Notes: generated by a model from the letters alone, not told the origin. Positions 8,434-16,629 are shown, counted from the stretch's first letter. The stretch: 27,791 nt of DNA from Candidatus Curtissbacteria bacterium (GCA_030688205.1 JAUYIQ010000066.1:1-27791), one strand, 5' to 3'. Made by a program: numbers and translations.

Positions 8434-9203
8434 GTTTGCTGTGCAAATTTTACCATGCCTTCGAACAAGAAACCTCCAAGTGCCTTAACATTTCCTCTTC
8501 GCCAGTTTGGATGCTGAGTTAATTCAATTATTTTTTCCGGGTGAGGCATGAGTCCCAGAATTCTTCCCGTTGGATCTGTTACTCCTGCAATTGCGTTTAA
8601 AGCTCCATTAGGATTTTGCGGATAGTGCTGAGTTGGTTTACCATCTTCGTCGACATACCTACAGGCGACCAGATTTTCTTTTTCTATTTTTGACAAATCT
8701 TTTGGCAAGGCGAAAAATTTACCTTCACCGTGATTTACTGAAATATCAATAATTTGTCCAACGTATGGTTTGAGGAATATTGCGCACGAGTCTTCGATTT
8801 TAATTTTGATAAAACGGCATTCGAAACGACCGCTTTCGTTTTGCTCTAAGGTTGCATCCATCTCCCCTAAACGATTGAAAGGCAGGAGGCCTGTCCTGGT
8901 CAAAACCTGGAAACCGTTGCAAATCCCGACGACTAAATTTTTTCTACTGGTAAAATCCTGAATCTGGTCTTTTAGAAAACTGACTAATTCTGTTGCCAGA
9001 ATTTTTCCGGAAACAACATCGTCTCCGTATGCAAATCCGCCCGGTATTGCCAGAATCTGGTAGTTTTTTAGACGTTTGATTTTTGATCTTAACTGGTTAA
9101 TATGAACATACTCCGGTGCCCCACCGAATTTTTCGAATGCGTAGAATGTTTCTTCATCGCAATTTATTCCGTCGGCCCGCAGAATACAAACTTTTGGTTT
9201 CAT
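8430..9203 (-). CDS. purQ: FGAM synthase glutaminase subunit PurQ
   Basis: Supplies ammonia from glutamine to PurL for conversion of FGAR to FGAM. It is a 257-aa class I amidotransferase with nucleophile Cys95 in VGICNGFQVL and the His221/Glu223 pair in MPHPEKII. Substrate-binding PGGFAYGDDV lies at 54-63. It is a separate polypeptide, as in Gram-positive bacteria and archaea, consistent with PurS domains being present in the partner PurL. The Shine-Dalgarno AAGGAGAT is 7 nt before the ATG, inside the end of purL, and the start overlaps the purL stop by 4 bp. Firm. Confidence 0.96.
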   Translation of the reverse strand: MKPKVCILRADGINCDEETFYAFEKFGGAPEYVHINQLRSKIKRLKNYQILAIPGGFAYGDDVVSGKILATELVSFLKDQIQDFTSRKNLVVGICNGFQVLTRTGLLPFNRLGEMDATLEQNESGRFECRFIKIKIEDSCAIFLKPYVGQIIDISVNHGEGKFFALPKDLSKIEKENLVACRYVDEDGKPTQHYPQNPNGALNAIAGVTDPTGRILGLMPHPEKIIELTQHPNWRRGNVKALGGFLFEGMVKFAQQT

Positions 9204-12028
9204 TTAAATATCTCCTTCATGGGCTTTTGCCATGATATTTTTAATTTTCCGATGTTTACAGAAAAAAGATTTTCAAAAGACAAGTCTTGTTTTTTAATAG
9301 TTTCACCTATTATTTTGTATGGGACATTTTTAAATAATTTTTGCACTTGTTTTTTGCTTTTGACTTCCACAATAAAACAGCCCGCTGTCTCGTTGAAAAG
9401 AAAATAATCAGGTCTTACTTTTTTATCACCGTTGATTTTTGCACCTACTGTTCCTCCAAGACACATTTCGAAAATCGCAGTTATAATTCCGCCCTCTGAA
9501 ACGTCGTGGCATGAAATAATTTGGCCATTTGAAATGCCCTGATTTATAACATCCAAAACCTTTGGAAGAATTTTAAGATCTACTCTGGGAACGCTTTGCC
9601 CAAGAAGATTGTTTTTGCTGAAATATACTGAACCGCCCATTGATAACATATCCGGTTTGCCTACTTGGACAATGGTCGACCCTGTTTTTTTAAAGTCTGA
9701 AGAGACAGTCTTTTTAACGTCTGGTATTTTCCCAAAGGCTGAAATACACAGAACCGGCGGAATTTTTAGAACAAAATTATCATCTGATCTGTATGTTGAA
9801 GAAAGACTGTCTTTTCCGGAAATTACCGGAATTTTTAAGGTCTTCATAAAATCGACGACTGCCGTTATCGATCTGTCCAGAGACCCTAAAGACTCTTCGT
9901 CCGGGAACGGCCAAATATAATTGTTGACTAAAGATGCGTCTTGATAGATCCCGCCAACAGCTACATAATTTGAAATTGCTTCTGTTGCCGCCCAAATACT
10001 TCCCCAATAAGGGTCAATTCTGTTTAATATCGGGTTTAATCCGTGAGAGACAACTATTCCATATGGTTTGCCTAAAATTGGACGGATTACTGCAGCATCG
10101 TTGGGTCCTTCGCAAGATTCTCCAGTATATGGCTGGAGAACACTGGTCCCCTGGACGGTATGGTCATACATTCTAAGAACCGGTTCTTTAGAACAAATAT
10201 TTCCGTCTGACAGTACATTTTGCAGAGTTTTTATCCATTCGGTTTGGGTTTTGGGAATATTTGGTGATTTATTTTCTTTTGATTTGGATTTTGTAACTTC
10301 TTTCGCCTTCATCACCCTTTGCGGTAGTCCTTTATGCAGGAATTGCATTTCCAGATCGCAAACTTTCTCGCTGCCGTAGAAAACTTTTAGTTTTTTACTG
10401 TCGTCGAATACGCCAAGTGTTGAAATTTCTACATTATATTTTTTGCAGATTTGCACAAACTTTTTAATTTTATTTTTAGGGATTGCAAGAACCATTCTTT
10501 CTTGGGATTCTGATAACCAAATTTCCCAAGGATTTAGGCCTTGGTATTTCAGTCTCTCGTTTTTGAGCTGAACTGATACTCCGATTTCGGCGCCCATTTC
10601 CCCTATTGCTGACGAAAGTCCGCCCCCGCCGCTATCTTGCATTGCACGTATACAATCTTGATCGCGAGCTTCGATAATTGCATCGAAAGTCCTTTTTTCT
10701 TCTATTGCATTACCAATTTGGACTGCTTGGGCGTTTGTAGTTATTGTTCTTTGAGTCATTTCACCGGAAGAAAATGTCGCTCCATGTATTCCGTCCCTAC
10801 CTATCCTTCCGCCAATACTCACAACAACATCGCCTTTTTGAACTACGCCCTTTTTGGCGTATTTTTTTGGCAGAATTCCATATGCACCAACTAAAACTGT
10901 CGGCTTCGCGCGAAAATCATCGTGGAAATGGAATGAGCCGTTATTGGTTGGAATACCCATTCTGTTTCCGTAATCACGGACGGCTGATACAACACGGGAA
11001 AGAATGTATCTGGGCGGTAGTGAACCTTTTGGAAGTTTTTTTGGATTCATGTCCCAGTTTGCAAGACAAAATATATCTGTGGAAATAACTGTTTTTGCAC
11101 CTTGTCCTGTTGCGACTATATCTCTAAAGACTCCTCCGCTTCCTGTCATAGCACCGCCGTATGGTTCTATTGCAGACGGACTGTTGTGGGTTTCTCCTTT
11201 TCCGTTAATTGCCCACCCGTCATAGAAATCCATAACTCCTGCATTGTCAACAAAAGCAGAAACGATATTCTTTTTATGCTTAAGTGCTTCTTTTTTAAGC
11301 CGTTCAATAAACGGCTCTTTCTCTTTTCCATCTATCATTATTTTTGCCTTGAATGTTTTATGACCCGAGTGTTCGCTCCAAGTTTGTGCAAGAGTTTCGA
11401 TCTCGCAATCTGTAGGCTCTCTTTTTATTTTTTTGAAATAGTTTTGGATTACTTTCATTTCTTCAAGATTAAGAAAAAGCTTATCGCGTGAAAGATTCAT
11501 AAGTTCAACATCAGTCATATTTCGTATGGGAAGAATTTGTGTCTTGCCTACTTTGCCTATTATTAAAAGGGTTTTGGGTTTTTGATCTAAAATATGTTCT
11601 ATTAGTGGGTTATACAGACGCAGTTTCGTTATAAGATCTTTTGCTTCAACTCTTGTAATTTTTCCAAAAAATCCATATTCCCAAGACGAATCTGCAGCAG
11701 TCAGTTTTATTCCCAAATCCCCTGCCGCCTTAAGAAGAGAGCCAACTTCTGGATTCATAACACCGGGTTTGTAAGCAATTTCTATTGTTTGGTTTGCATC
11801 TTTTGTAATTGATCCGTTATATGAAACTTTTTGGTCAATTTCTTCGTATAAAACTTTTCGGGTGAATTTTTTAAGATCTGTTTTCGATATACCTTCAAGT
11901 CTGTAAACTTTTGTGGTTCTGATTTTTGTGATGGAGTGAATGTTTAGGGTTCGCTTTATTTGAGCAAGAAGGTCCTGACCCTTTGAGTCTTGGTCACCTT
12001 TTTTGGTTACTCTTATTGTATGTACCAT
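9200..12028 (-). CDS. purL: FGAM synthase PurL with two N-terminal PurS-like modules (PurSL)
   Basis: The synthetase part of FGAM synthase, 942 aa. Residues 1-75 and about 80-150 each look like a PurS module; the second contains YKPGVMNPEVGSLLKAAGDL (86-105). The PurL core follows with WSEHSGHKTFK (217-227, catalytic His220), GGGGLSSAIGEMGAEIG, GKDSLSS and SHDVSEGGI. There is no C-terminal glutaminase; PurQ is separate. A PurS-PurS-PurL fusion would carry in one chain the PurS dimer that small PurL needs as free protein. It starts 3 bp after the purN-D stop, without a clear Shine-Dalgarno. The PurL identity is firm and the two PurS modules are likely. Confidence 0.93.
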   Translation of the reverse strand: MVHTIRVTKKGDQDSKGQDLLAQIKRTLNIHSITKIRTTKVYRLEGISKTDLKKFTRKVLYEEIDQKVSYNGSITKDANQTIEIAYKPGVMNPEVGSLLKAAGDLGIKLTAADSSWEYGFFGKITRVEAKDLITKLRLYNPLIEHILDQKPKTLLIIGKVGKTQILPIRNMTDVELMNLSRDKLFLNLEEMKVIQNYFKKIKREPTDCEIETLAQTWSEHSGHKTFKAKIMIDGKEKEPFIERLKKEALKHKKNIVSAFVDNAGVMDFYDGWAINGKGETHNSPSAIEPYGGAMTGSGGVFRDIVATGQGAKTVISTDIFCLANWDMNPKKLPKGSLPPRYILSRVVSAVRDYGNRMGIPTNNGSFHFHDDFRAKPTVLVGAYGILPKKYAKKGVVQKGDVVVSIGGRIGRDGIHGATFSSGEMTQRTITTNAQAVQIGNAIEEKRTFDAIIEARDQDCIRAMQDSGGGGLSSAIGEMGAEIGVSVQLKNERLKYQGLNPWEIWLSESQERMVLAIPKNKIKKFVQICKKYNVEISTLGVFDDSKKLKVFYGSEKVCDLEMQFLHKGLPQRVMKAKEVTKSKSKENKSPNIPKTQTEWIKTLQNVLSDGNICSKEPVLRMYDHTVQGTSVLQPYTGESCEGPNDAAVIRPILGKPYGIVVSHGLNPILNRIDPYWGSIWAATEAISNYVAVGGIYQDASLVNNYIWPFPDEESLGSLDRSITAVVDFMKTLKIPVISGKDSLSSTYRSDDNFVLKIPPVLCISAFGKIPDVKKTVSSDFKKTGSTIVQVGKPDMLSMGGSVYFSKNNLLGQSVPRVDLKILPKVLDVINQGISNGQIISCHDVSEGGIITAIFEMCLGGTVGAKINGDKKVRPDYFLFNETAGCFIVEVKSKKQVQKLFKNVPYKIIGETIKKQDLSFENLFSVNIGKLKISWQKPMKEIFK

Positions 12029-12031
12029 CTT

Positions 12032-13915
12032 TTAAAGTCTTGCCAAATCCCGGTATCCGATATCCCGTCTAAAATGTAAGTTATTTCTTTCTATTTTAAT
12101 TTTAGAGAGGGCATTATACGCTTTTGTGCGCGCTTCTTGCACATTTCTGCCTTCTGCCATTACATAAAAAAGTCTTCCTCCGCCTGCTATGTACTTTTTG
12201 CCCGAAAGCCTAATTCCGGCTCCGAAAATCTGTACATTTATAACCTTATCCAATCCTTTGATTTGTCGGCCTGTGACATTTGAATAATCATTTGGATAAC
12301 CTTTTGAAGCAGCTGTTACAACAATTCTATACTTGTTGTCTTTTTTGAGTTTAATTTTTTTGATATTTCCGCTCAATATTTGTTGTTCCATTTCATATAA
12401 ATCATTTTTTATTGAAGGAATAATAACTTGAGCTTCGGGGTCACCCCATCTTGCATTAAATTCGACTACATAAACTTTTCCCCCATAATCTATCATTCCC
12501 CCCAGATATAGGACACCTCTATACGGCCTTTTAATTTTGGCCAAGCCTTTTGTGGTTTTTTGGAAAATTAATAATATCTGCTTTTCAATTTTTGGTGTTA
12601 CAGCTTTTGGCGGAGAGGAACAACCCATTCCTCCGGTATTGGGACCTTTGTCACCATCGTATGCTCTTTTGTGATCTTGAGCATGACCGATAATTACAAA
12701 ATCAGCTCCGTCAACAAATGCGAAGGAAGAAAATTCCTCTCCGTGAAGACATTCTTCTATTAAAAATGTTTCACCGCTCTTGCCAAAAGATTTCATTTGA
12801 GAAATTGCTTCTTTGGCTCGCTGATTGTTTTTTGCGTAAATTACACCTTTGCCCGCCGCTAGACCTGATGCTTTTATATACCACTCGCTGTCTTTTTGGG
12901 TTTTTAGAAAATCGATTCCTTCTTTTTCTGACTTACATATTTTAAAAGCTGGGGATGGAATGTTGTTGGCTTTCATGAAGTTTCTTGCCCATGCTTTGTC
13001 CCATTCAATTTGACCTGCAGCTTTTGTCGGTCCAAAAACCTGAATGTCTTGTTTGCGTAGGGCATCAGTAACTCCAACTGCAACGGCATTATCCTGAGCA
13101 ACGTCCACAAAATCTACTTGATAATCTGTGCAGATTTTCTTAATCTTTTTTATATCAGTTGTTTCTGTGTCGGGGAAAATTTTGACAGGTTTTTTAATGT
13201 TTATTAGCATTAAATCATTACCAGGTGCTGCCAGAACTTTTGAAACATGCGGGCTCTTTTGATATTTATCAACAAGTGCTGACCCTCTACCTCCGCCATC
13301 TATTACCAGTACTGTCGAGGTCGATAACGCTTGCAACGCTTTGACGTAAATTTCGTGTTCTTTAACTTTTAGCCGCGAATACAATGATTCAACCGAGTCC
13401 CCTTTTATGATTTTTACAAAAGCCCTTTCTAAAACCGGGCCAAAATCAAATTCGTGAGTTAGGAAGTGTACGCTGGAGCCGGCATAAGTGGCCTTTTGAT
13501 CAAGGAAATTTTGGACAGCAATGTTTGCTAATTTCCCTTTATTCCAGAGGGCTTTTGTTCCATCGGGATTTTTTACTGTTCCTTTCGGCGAATCGGGGAT
13601 CAAACCAGGATGAAGGTTAAGAATTTTATTGGGAAATTCGTCTATTACCTGATCTGTTACTATCTGCTTCCAACCGGCAAGAATAATATAATCTGGGGCA
13701 TATTTTTTGAGAATTTTAATTAAGTCTTCTTTTTTGGGGGAAATCGCCGTTTGAATTTTGTGTTTTCCGGCACGTAATAGTCCTTGGGCCTCATTTGTGT
13801 TACTGACTACAACTACTACTTTGGCATTGATTTTTTTACTTTCGGTCGCGTCAATAATAGCCTGGAGGTTGGTACCTGTTCCATAATTAGAAATTAGAAC
13901 AGCAAGTTTCTTCAT
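12032..13915 (-). CDS. PurN-PurD fusion: GAR transformylase plus GAR synthetase
   Basis: A 627-aa protein covering two consecutive steps. Residues 1-200 are a PurN domain: VLISNYGTGTNLQAI (6-20), catalytic ILNLHPGLIP (Asn100, His102) and SSVHFLTHEFDFGPV (Asp157). A roughly 15-residue insertion (KGTVKNPDGTKALWN) follows the HP motif. Residues 201-627 are PurD, an ATP-grasp: KASGLAAGKGV, QDHKRAYDGDKGPNTGGMG and VVEFNARWGDPEAQ. The usual GREHAL reads GRGSAL, and the usual VGPE-PL reads VAQDNAVA. I choose the ATG at 13915; a TTG at 13924 would add three codons. It is the first gene of the operon. In animal GART the order is PurD-PurM-PurN, so this order differs. Confidence 0.92.
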   Translation of the reverse strand: MKKLAVLISNYGTGTNLQAIIDATESKKINAKVVVVVSNTNEAQGLLRAGKHKIQTAISPKKEDLIKILKKYAPDYIILAGWKQIVTDQVIDEFPNKILNLHPGLIPDSPKGTVKNPDGTKALWNKGKLANIAVQNFLDQKATYAGSSVHFLTHEFDFGPVLERAFVKIIKGDSVESLYSRLKVKEHEIYVKALQALSTSTVLVIDGGGRGSALVDKYQKSPHVSKVLAAPGNDLMLINIKKPVKIFPDTETTDIKKIKKICTDYQVDFVDVAQDNAVAVGVTDALRKQDIQVFGPTKAAGQIEWDKAWARNFMKANNIPSPAFKICKSEKEGIDFLKTQKDSEWYIKASGLAAGKGVIYAKNNQRAKEAISQMKSFGKSGETFLIEECLHGEEFSSFAFVDGADFVIIGHAQDHKRAYDGDKGPNTGGMGCSSPPKAVTPKIEKQILLIFQKTTKGLAKIKRPYRGVLYLGGMIDYGGKVYVVEFNARWGDPEAQVIIPSIKNDLYEMEQQILSGNIKKIKLKKDNKYRIVVTAASKGYPNDYSNVTGRQIKGLDKVINVQIFGAGIRLSGKKYIAGGGRLFYVMAEGRNVQEARTKAYNALSKIKIERNNLHFRRDIGYRDLARL

Positions 13916-13962
13916 TAAATGCAAAAAGGTCTGAACTCTTTTGAGCCTTTTTCATCCGACAT
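13915..13962 (-). CDS. Possible leader peptide before purN-D (15 codons)
   Basis: ATG at 13962 opens MSDEKGSKEFRPFCI and stops with TAA, whose last base is the A of the purN-D ATG (TAATG). It would start about 18 nt after the predicted transcription start. Stop-start overlap suggests translational coupling, since purN-D has no Shine-Dalgarno. It is very short, so chance cannot be excluded. Confidence 0.3.
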   Translation of the reverse strand: MSDEKGSKEFRPFCI

Positions 13963-13986
13963 TAAATTTGGGCAATTTATGCTTAT

Positions 13987-14015
13987 ATTATATATGAAAT
14001 TAGCTGTGATTTTAA
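13987..14015 (-). promoter_or_regulatory. Main promoter of the purine operon
   Basis: Minus strand: TTAAAA (14015-14010), 17-bp spacer, perfect TATAAT (13992-13987). The predicted start near 13980 gives a leader of about 65 nt to the purN-D ATG at 13915. That leader contains an inverted repeat, AAAAAGG with CCTTTTT, around an inner CTC-AAAA-GAG hairpin. It is too short for a purine, PRPP or ppGpp riboswitch, and no conserved core is seen. Confidence 0.6.
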
Positions 14016-14025
14016 ATCTTGAAGA

Positions 14026-14226
14026 TTACTTCTCGTCTTTGAGGTAGATTCCCAAAACTCCGAGTACCCCTGCTACTAAAAATAGCTGAGTTGGAGCAAC
14101 ATTTGTGAAGTCATTACCCGTTACAAATTCGTATACCGCTGCAGTAATGACCATAACTGCAAGTACAATCAAAAGTTGTGACAGGGGACTGTTTTTAGAT
14201 TGGGTGAAAAGCGATTTTTTAGCCAT
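14026..14226 (-). CDS. Small two-helix membrane protein, unknown function
   Basis: A 66-aa protein: a positively charged start (MAKKSLF), one hydrophobic segment about residues 18-35, a short polar loop with NDFTN, a second hydrophobic segment about 45-61, and a charged KDEK end. The layout fits an inner-membrane hairpin; no family is recognised. The ATG at 14226 has a promoter close upstream and no Shine-Dalgarno. It is transcribed divergently from the RNase P RNA gene and ends just before the purine promoter. No evidence ties it to purine synthesis. Confidence 0.7.
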   Translation of the reverse strand: MAKKSLFTQSKNSPLSQLLIVLAVMVITAAVYEFVTGNDFTNVAPTQLFLVAGVLGVLGIYLKDEK

Positions 14227-14233
14227 TAATATA

Positions 14234-14262
14234 ATAATGACTTATAAGAGTTGTGATGTCAA
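14234..14262 (-). promoter_or_regulatory. Promoter of the small membrane protein gene
   Basis: Minus strand: perfect TTGACA (14262-14257), 17-bp spacer, CATTAT (14239-14234), then 7 bases to the ATG at 14226. A start site about 8 nt after the -10 would give a leaderless or nearly leaderless message. The -35 lies 4 bp from the -35 of the divergent rnpB promoter. Confidence 0.55.
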
Positions 14263-14266
14263 ATAT

Positions 14267-14295
14267 TTGAGACTTTTTGTGTTTTTTGGTAAAAT
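14267..14295 (+). promoter_or_regulatory. Promoter of the RNase P RNA gene
   Basis: TTGAGA (14267-14272), 17-bp spacer, TAAAAT (14290-14295), placing the start near 14302, just before the P1 helix of the RNA. Both boxes match the sigma-70 consensus at five of six positions. Confidence 0.7.
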
Positions 14296-14302
14296 TGTCT
14301 AC

Positions 14303-14663
14303 TGCTTTAGGGAAGAAAGGCGATCGCTACGTTCATGTAAACTGAACGTAGAGGAAAGTCCAGACAGCAGTAAGCAGGGTGCGGAGTGTAAGCTCCGACG
14401 CGTAAGCGCTAGTATTTAAAGGCTTTACCTACATGCGGCCTTTAAAGCTCCAAGGGGTTTAACCTTTGGGGAGAACAACAGAGACGAGTAGGTGTGAAAC
14501 GGGTAATCCTCCCTGCTGCAACCCAGAACAGAACCGTAGACCATGCTTTCGGTAGGTTCTAAATAGGGGCATCCGCCAAATAGGCGGACGAGGTGATTTA
14601 AAGCGTCATTTCGAGATAGATGATCGCGTTATAACAGAATCTGGCTTATTCTCTTCCCTAAAG
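14303..14663 (+). ncRNA. rnpB: RNase P RNA (bacterial type A-like)
   Basis: Catalytic RNA that matures tRNA 5' ends. The ends pair as helix P1: CTTTAGGGAAGA (from 14305) with TCTTCCCTAAAG (14652-14663). The conserved region I element GAGGAAAGTCC appears near 14351, and the 3' conserved element ACAGAATCTGGCTTAT near 14634. Purine-rich AGGGTGCGG and the internal stem-loops follow the usual order. A run of seven T after P1 (14664-14670) probably ends transcription. Length, about 360 nt, is normal. No large insertion is apparent. Exact ends are within a few bases. Confidence 0.95.
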
Positions 14664-14672
14664 TTTTTTTGC

Positions 14673-15701
14673 TTATTCTTCTATCAGTCCGTCTTCCAGC
14701 TTTTGATCCTCTATCAGGAGTTCTTTTATAAGTATTTTTGCGACAACTATTATAGGAATTGCGAAAAAAGCACCGCCTACTCCTGAAAGTTTGGCACCGA
14801 TAAGAAGTGCGAGTATAACTGCCGGCGGCTGCAATCCTACTACCTTGGACATAATCACAGGCACAATCAAGTGATTTTCCAGTTGTTGAACGACAATGTA
14901 CATTGCGATTACTGCAAGTCCCAAAACCGGAGAAATGCTAAAGCCTACAAGAACGCCCGGAACTGCAGCAATTAGAGGACCAACTATCGGAATAACTTCA
15001 AACATTCCTGATATCAGTGCCAAGGGCAAGGCATAAGGGACATTTAGAATAATAAGCCCGATGTAGGTTGCGACGCCAACAACTACGGAAAGCGCTAACT
15101 GACCGCGAATCCAGTTACCAAGACCCTTTTCAACTTTGGAAATTATACTGACGACCTTTTTTTCCTGTCTGCCCGAGAACGGGGAGGAAATTATTCTTAC
15201 TATGCTTTTCCATTCTAAAATTAAATAAAAAGTGAAGACCAAAAGAGTTAGGAGCAAAATTATGCTTGAGAATATTGCTTTTGAGATATCGATTATGTTA
15301 CCGGCAAAACTTTGGACCTGCTGGGTTAAAACCCGAGCGAAATCTTCTGTTGGAATTTTGTTAAATACAAGAAAATCATTAACCGAAGAAACAATCTGGG
15401 GAATTCCTGATATAAATTCTGACGTTTGAGCGACAAGCGGCGGAACGATGATGGCGATAGCCGCTGAAATTAGTCCAACTACAATTATATATACTAAAAG
15501 AGTTGCGAGAGCGCGTGGGACTCTTTTTACGGTTAACCATTCTACAGGCTTAAGGAGTGCAGAAAGTACGATGGCTGAAAGAAAAAGGAAAATTATAATT
15601 TCTTTAAGCTGAATGATAAGCCAGAGACCAATTAAAAAAGCCGTAGTGAAAACAACAGTTTTATATGAAACCTCTACTCTTACGGGAGATTTTTCATTCA
15701 T
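14673..15701 (-). CDS. AI-2E family transporter (PerM/TqsA-like membrane protein)
   Basis: A 342-aa polytopic membrane protein of the AI-2 exporter superfamily. It has paired hydrophobic helices at 14-50, a helix at 62-85 preceded by LLKPVEWL, a central soluble section (90-145), and the family's C-terminal half with GLGNWIRGQLALSVVVG, FEVIPIVGPLIAAVPGVLVG and QQLENHLIVPVIMSKVVGL. Members export diverse small molecules or ions, so the substrate is unknown. Its ATG overlaps the miaA stop by 8 bp, so the two are probably cotranscribed. The 3' end almost touches the end of rnpB, which runs convergently. Confidence 0.9.
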   Translation of the reverse strand: MNEKSPVRVEVSYKTVVFTTAFLIGLWLIIQLKEIIIFLFLSAIVLSALLKPVEWLTVKRVPRALATLLVYIIVVGLISAAIAIIVPPLVAQTSEFISGIPQIVSSVNDFLVFNKIPTEDFARVLTQQVQSFAGNIIDISKAIFSSIILLLTLLVFTFYLILEWKSIVRIISSPFSGRQEKKVVSIISKVEKGLGNWIRGQLALSVVVGVATYIGLIILNVPYALPLALISGMFEVIPIVGPLIAAVPGVLVGFSISPVLGLAVIAMYIVVQQLENHLIVPVIMSKVVGLQPPAVILALLIGAKLSGVGGAFFAIPIIVVAKILIKELLIEDQKLEDGLIEE

Positions 15702-16624
15702 TTACAGTATGATACCAATCTGCGACGGTTTTTTCTAATTTTTGAGAATAACCCGGACTTGAAATATCAAAAATCTTAATGTCTTTGAATTTATTGAACC
15801 ATGTTTTTTGTCTTCTGATAAAATCGTGCACATCTCCTTTTAACCTTTCTATTGCCTCAAGTTTGGTGATTTTGCCAGTTAAATATCTTGATATCCACCT
15901 ATATTCAAGTCCTAAATTGTCAAGCCATTTTAAACTTATTCCGTTTTTAATCAATCCACCTACCTCTTCTATTAATCCATGATCCAATCTGGTCTGGAGC
16001 CAAATATCTGATTTTTGGTATAGATAGTTGTTTGGCGCGGTAAGACCGATGAGTAAGTAGACGGTAGACGGTAGACGGAAGTTTTTTAGTATTTACGGCG
16101 ATTTCGATTGCTCGTACTAGACGCCGGGGATTCTTTTTGTCCGATTCGTTCATAGATTTAGCACGTTCAGGCGCAACGTTTAAAAGTTTCTGATAAAGTT
16201 GTACTTGCGATAACTTTTCAAGTTTCCGTCGCAATCTGTAATCTGCGGGGATTCCTAAAGAGTCAACGCCACCAATTAGTGCGTTTATATAGAACCCTGT
16301 TCCACCTGTAATAATTGCTAATTTACCGTCTTTATTTATTTGTTTACTCTTTGAATTGACAAATTTAACAAAGTCAGCAACCGTAAATTGCTTCCCCGGA
16401 CTTACCAGATCAAATCCGTGAATTTTTGCACCATCAACAATCCAGAACTGGTCTTGCTTTTCGACTTTTGAATCAAAACTAACTTTGCCCGTTCCTATAT
16501 CAAGATCTTTATAAACCTGCCGTGAGTCCGCCGAAATGATTTCGCCGTTAAACTTTTTTGCGAGTTTAATTGCCAGGCTGGTTTTGCCTGTAGCTGTCGG
16601 ACCATAAATTATTATTGCATTCAT
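15694..16624 (-). pseudogene. miaA: tRNA dimethylallyltransferase MiaA, out of frame at a 7-bp repeat
   Basis: MiaA adds the isopentenyl group to A37 of tRNAs that read UNN codons. The first part, from the ATG at 16624, has the P-loop GPTATGKT (8-15), SADSRQVY (31-38), IITGGTGFYINALIGG (104-119) and RRLVRAIE (167-174). After LPSTVY the frame runs to an early stop at 15947. The rest of MiaA continues in another frame as LLIGLTAPNNYLYQKSDIWL, then GLIEEVGGL, to 15694. The break falls on three copies of a 7-bp repeat at 16057-16077. The span is 931 nt; removing one unit leaves 924 nt, giving 307 codons plus stop in one frame. It may be a phase-variable gene, a recent mutation, or an assembly error. 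Confidence 0.88.
16057..16077. repeat. Heptanucleotide tandem repeat, three copies, inside miaA
   Basis: Three perfect copies of GTAGACG on the plus strand (CGTCTAC on the coding strand), followed by one more matching G. It lies exactly where the miaA frame is lost. Unit length 7 is not a multiple of 3, so each gain or loss of a unit changes the frame; two copies give the intact reading. Confidence 0.95.
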
Positions 16625-16629
16625 AAGTT

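Noticed and set aside
9609..9920. Plus-strand open frames within the purine operon
   Set aside because: These and similar frames are antisense shadows of purL and other genes, with no ribosome sites or recognisable families.
13922..13957. Hairpin with CCTTTTT as a transcription terminator
   Set aside because: It lies between the purine promoter and the first gene on the minus strand, the T-run is short and its arms are mostly A and T. No plus-strand gene ends there.
13916..13980. Purine, PRPP or ppGpp riboswitch before the purine operon
   Set aside because: The leader is only about 65 nt and has none of the conserved cores of these riboswitches.
16057..16077. Programmed ribosomal frameshift in miaA instead of repeat slippage
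   Set aside because: No slippery heptamer of the X-XXY-YYZ kind is at the junction, and loss of one repeat unit explains the frame exactly.
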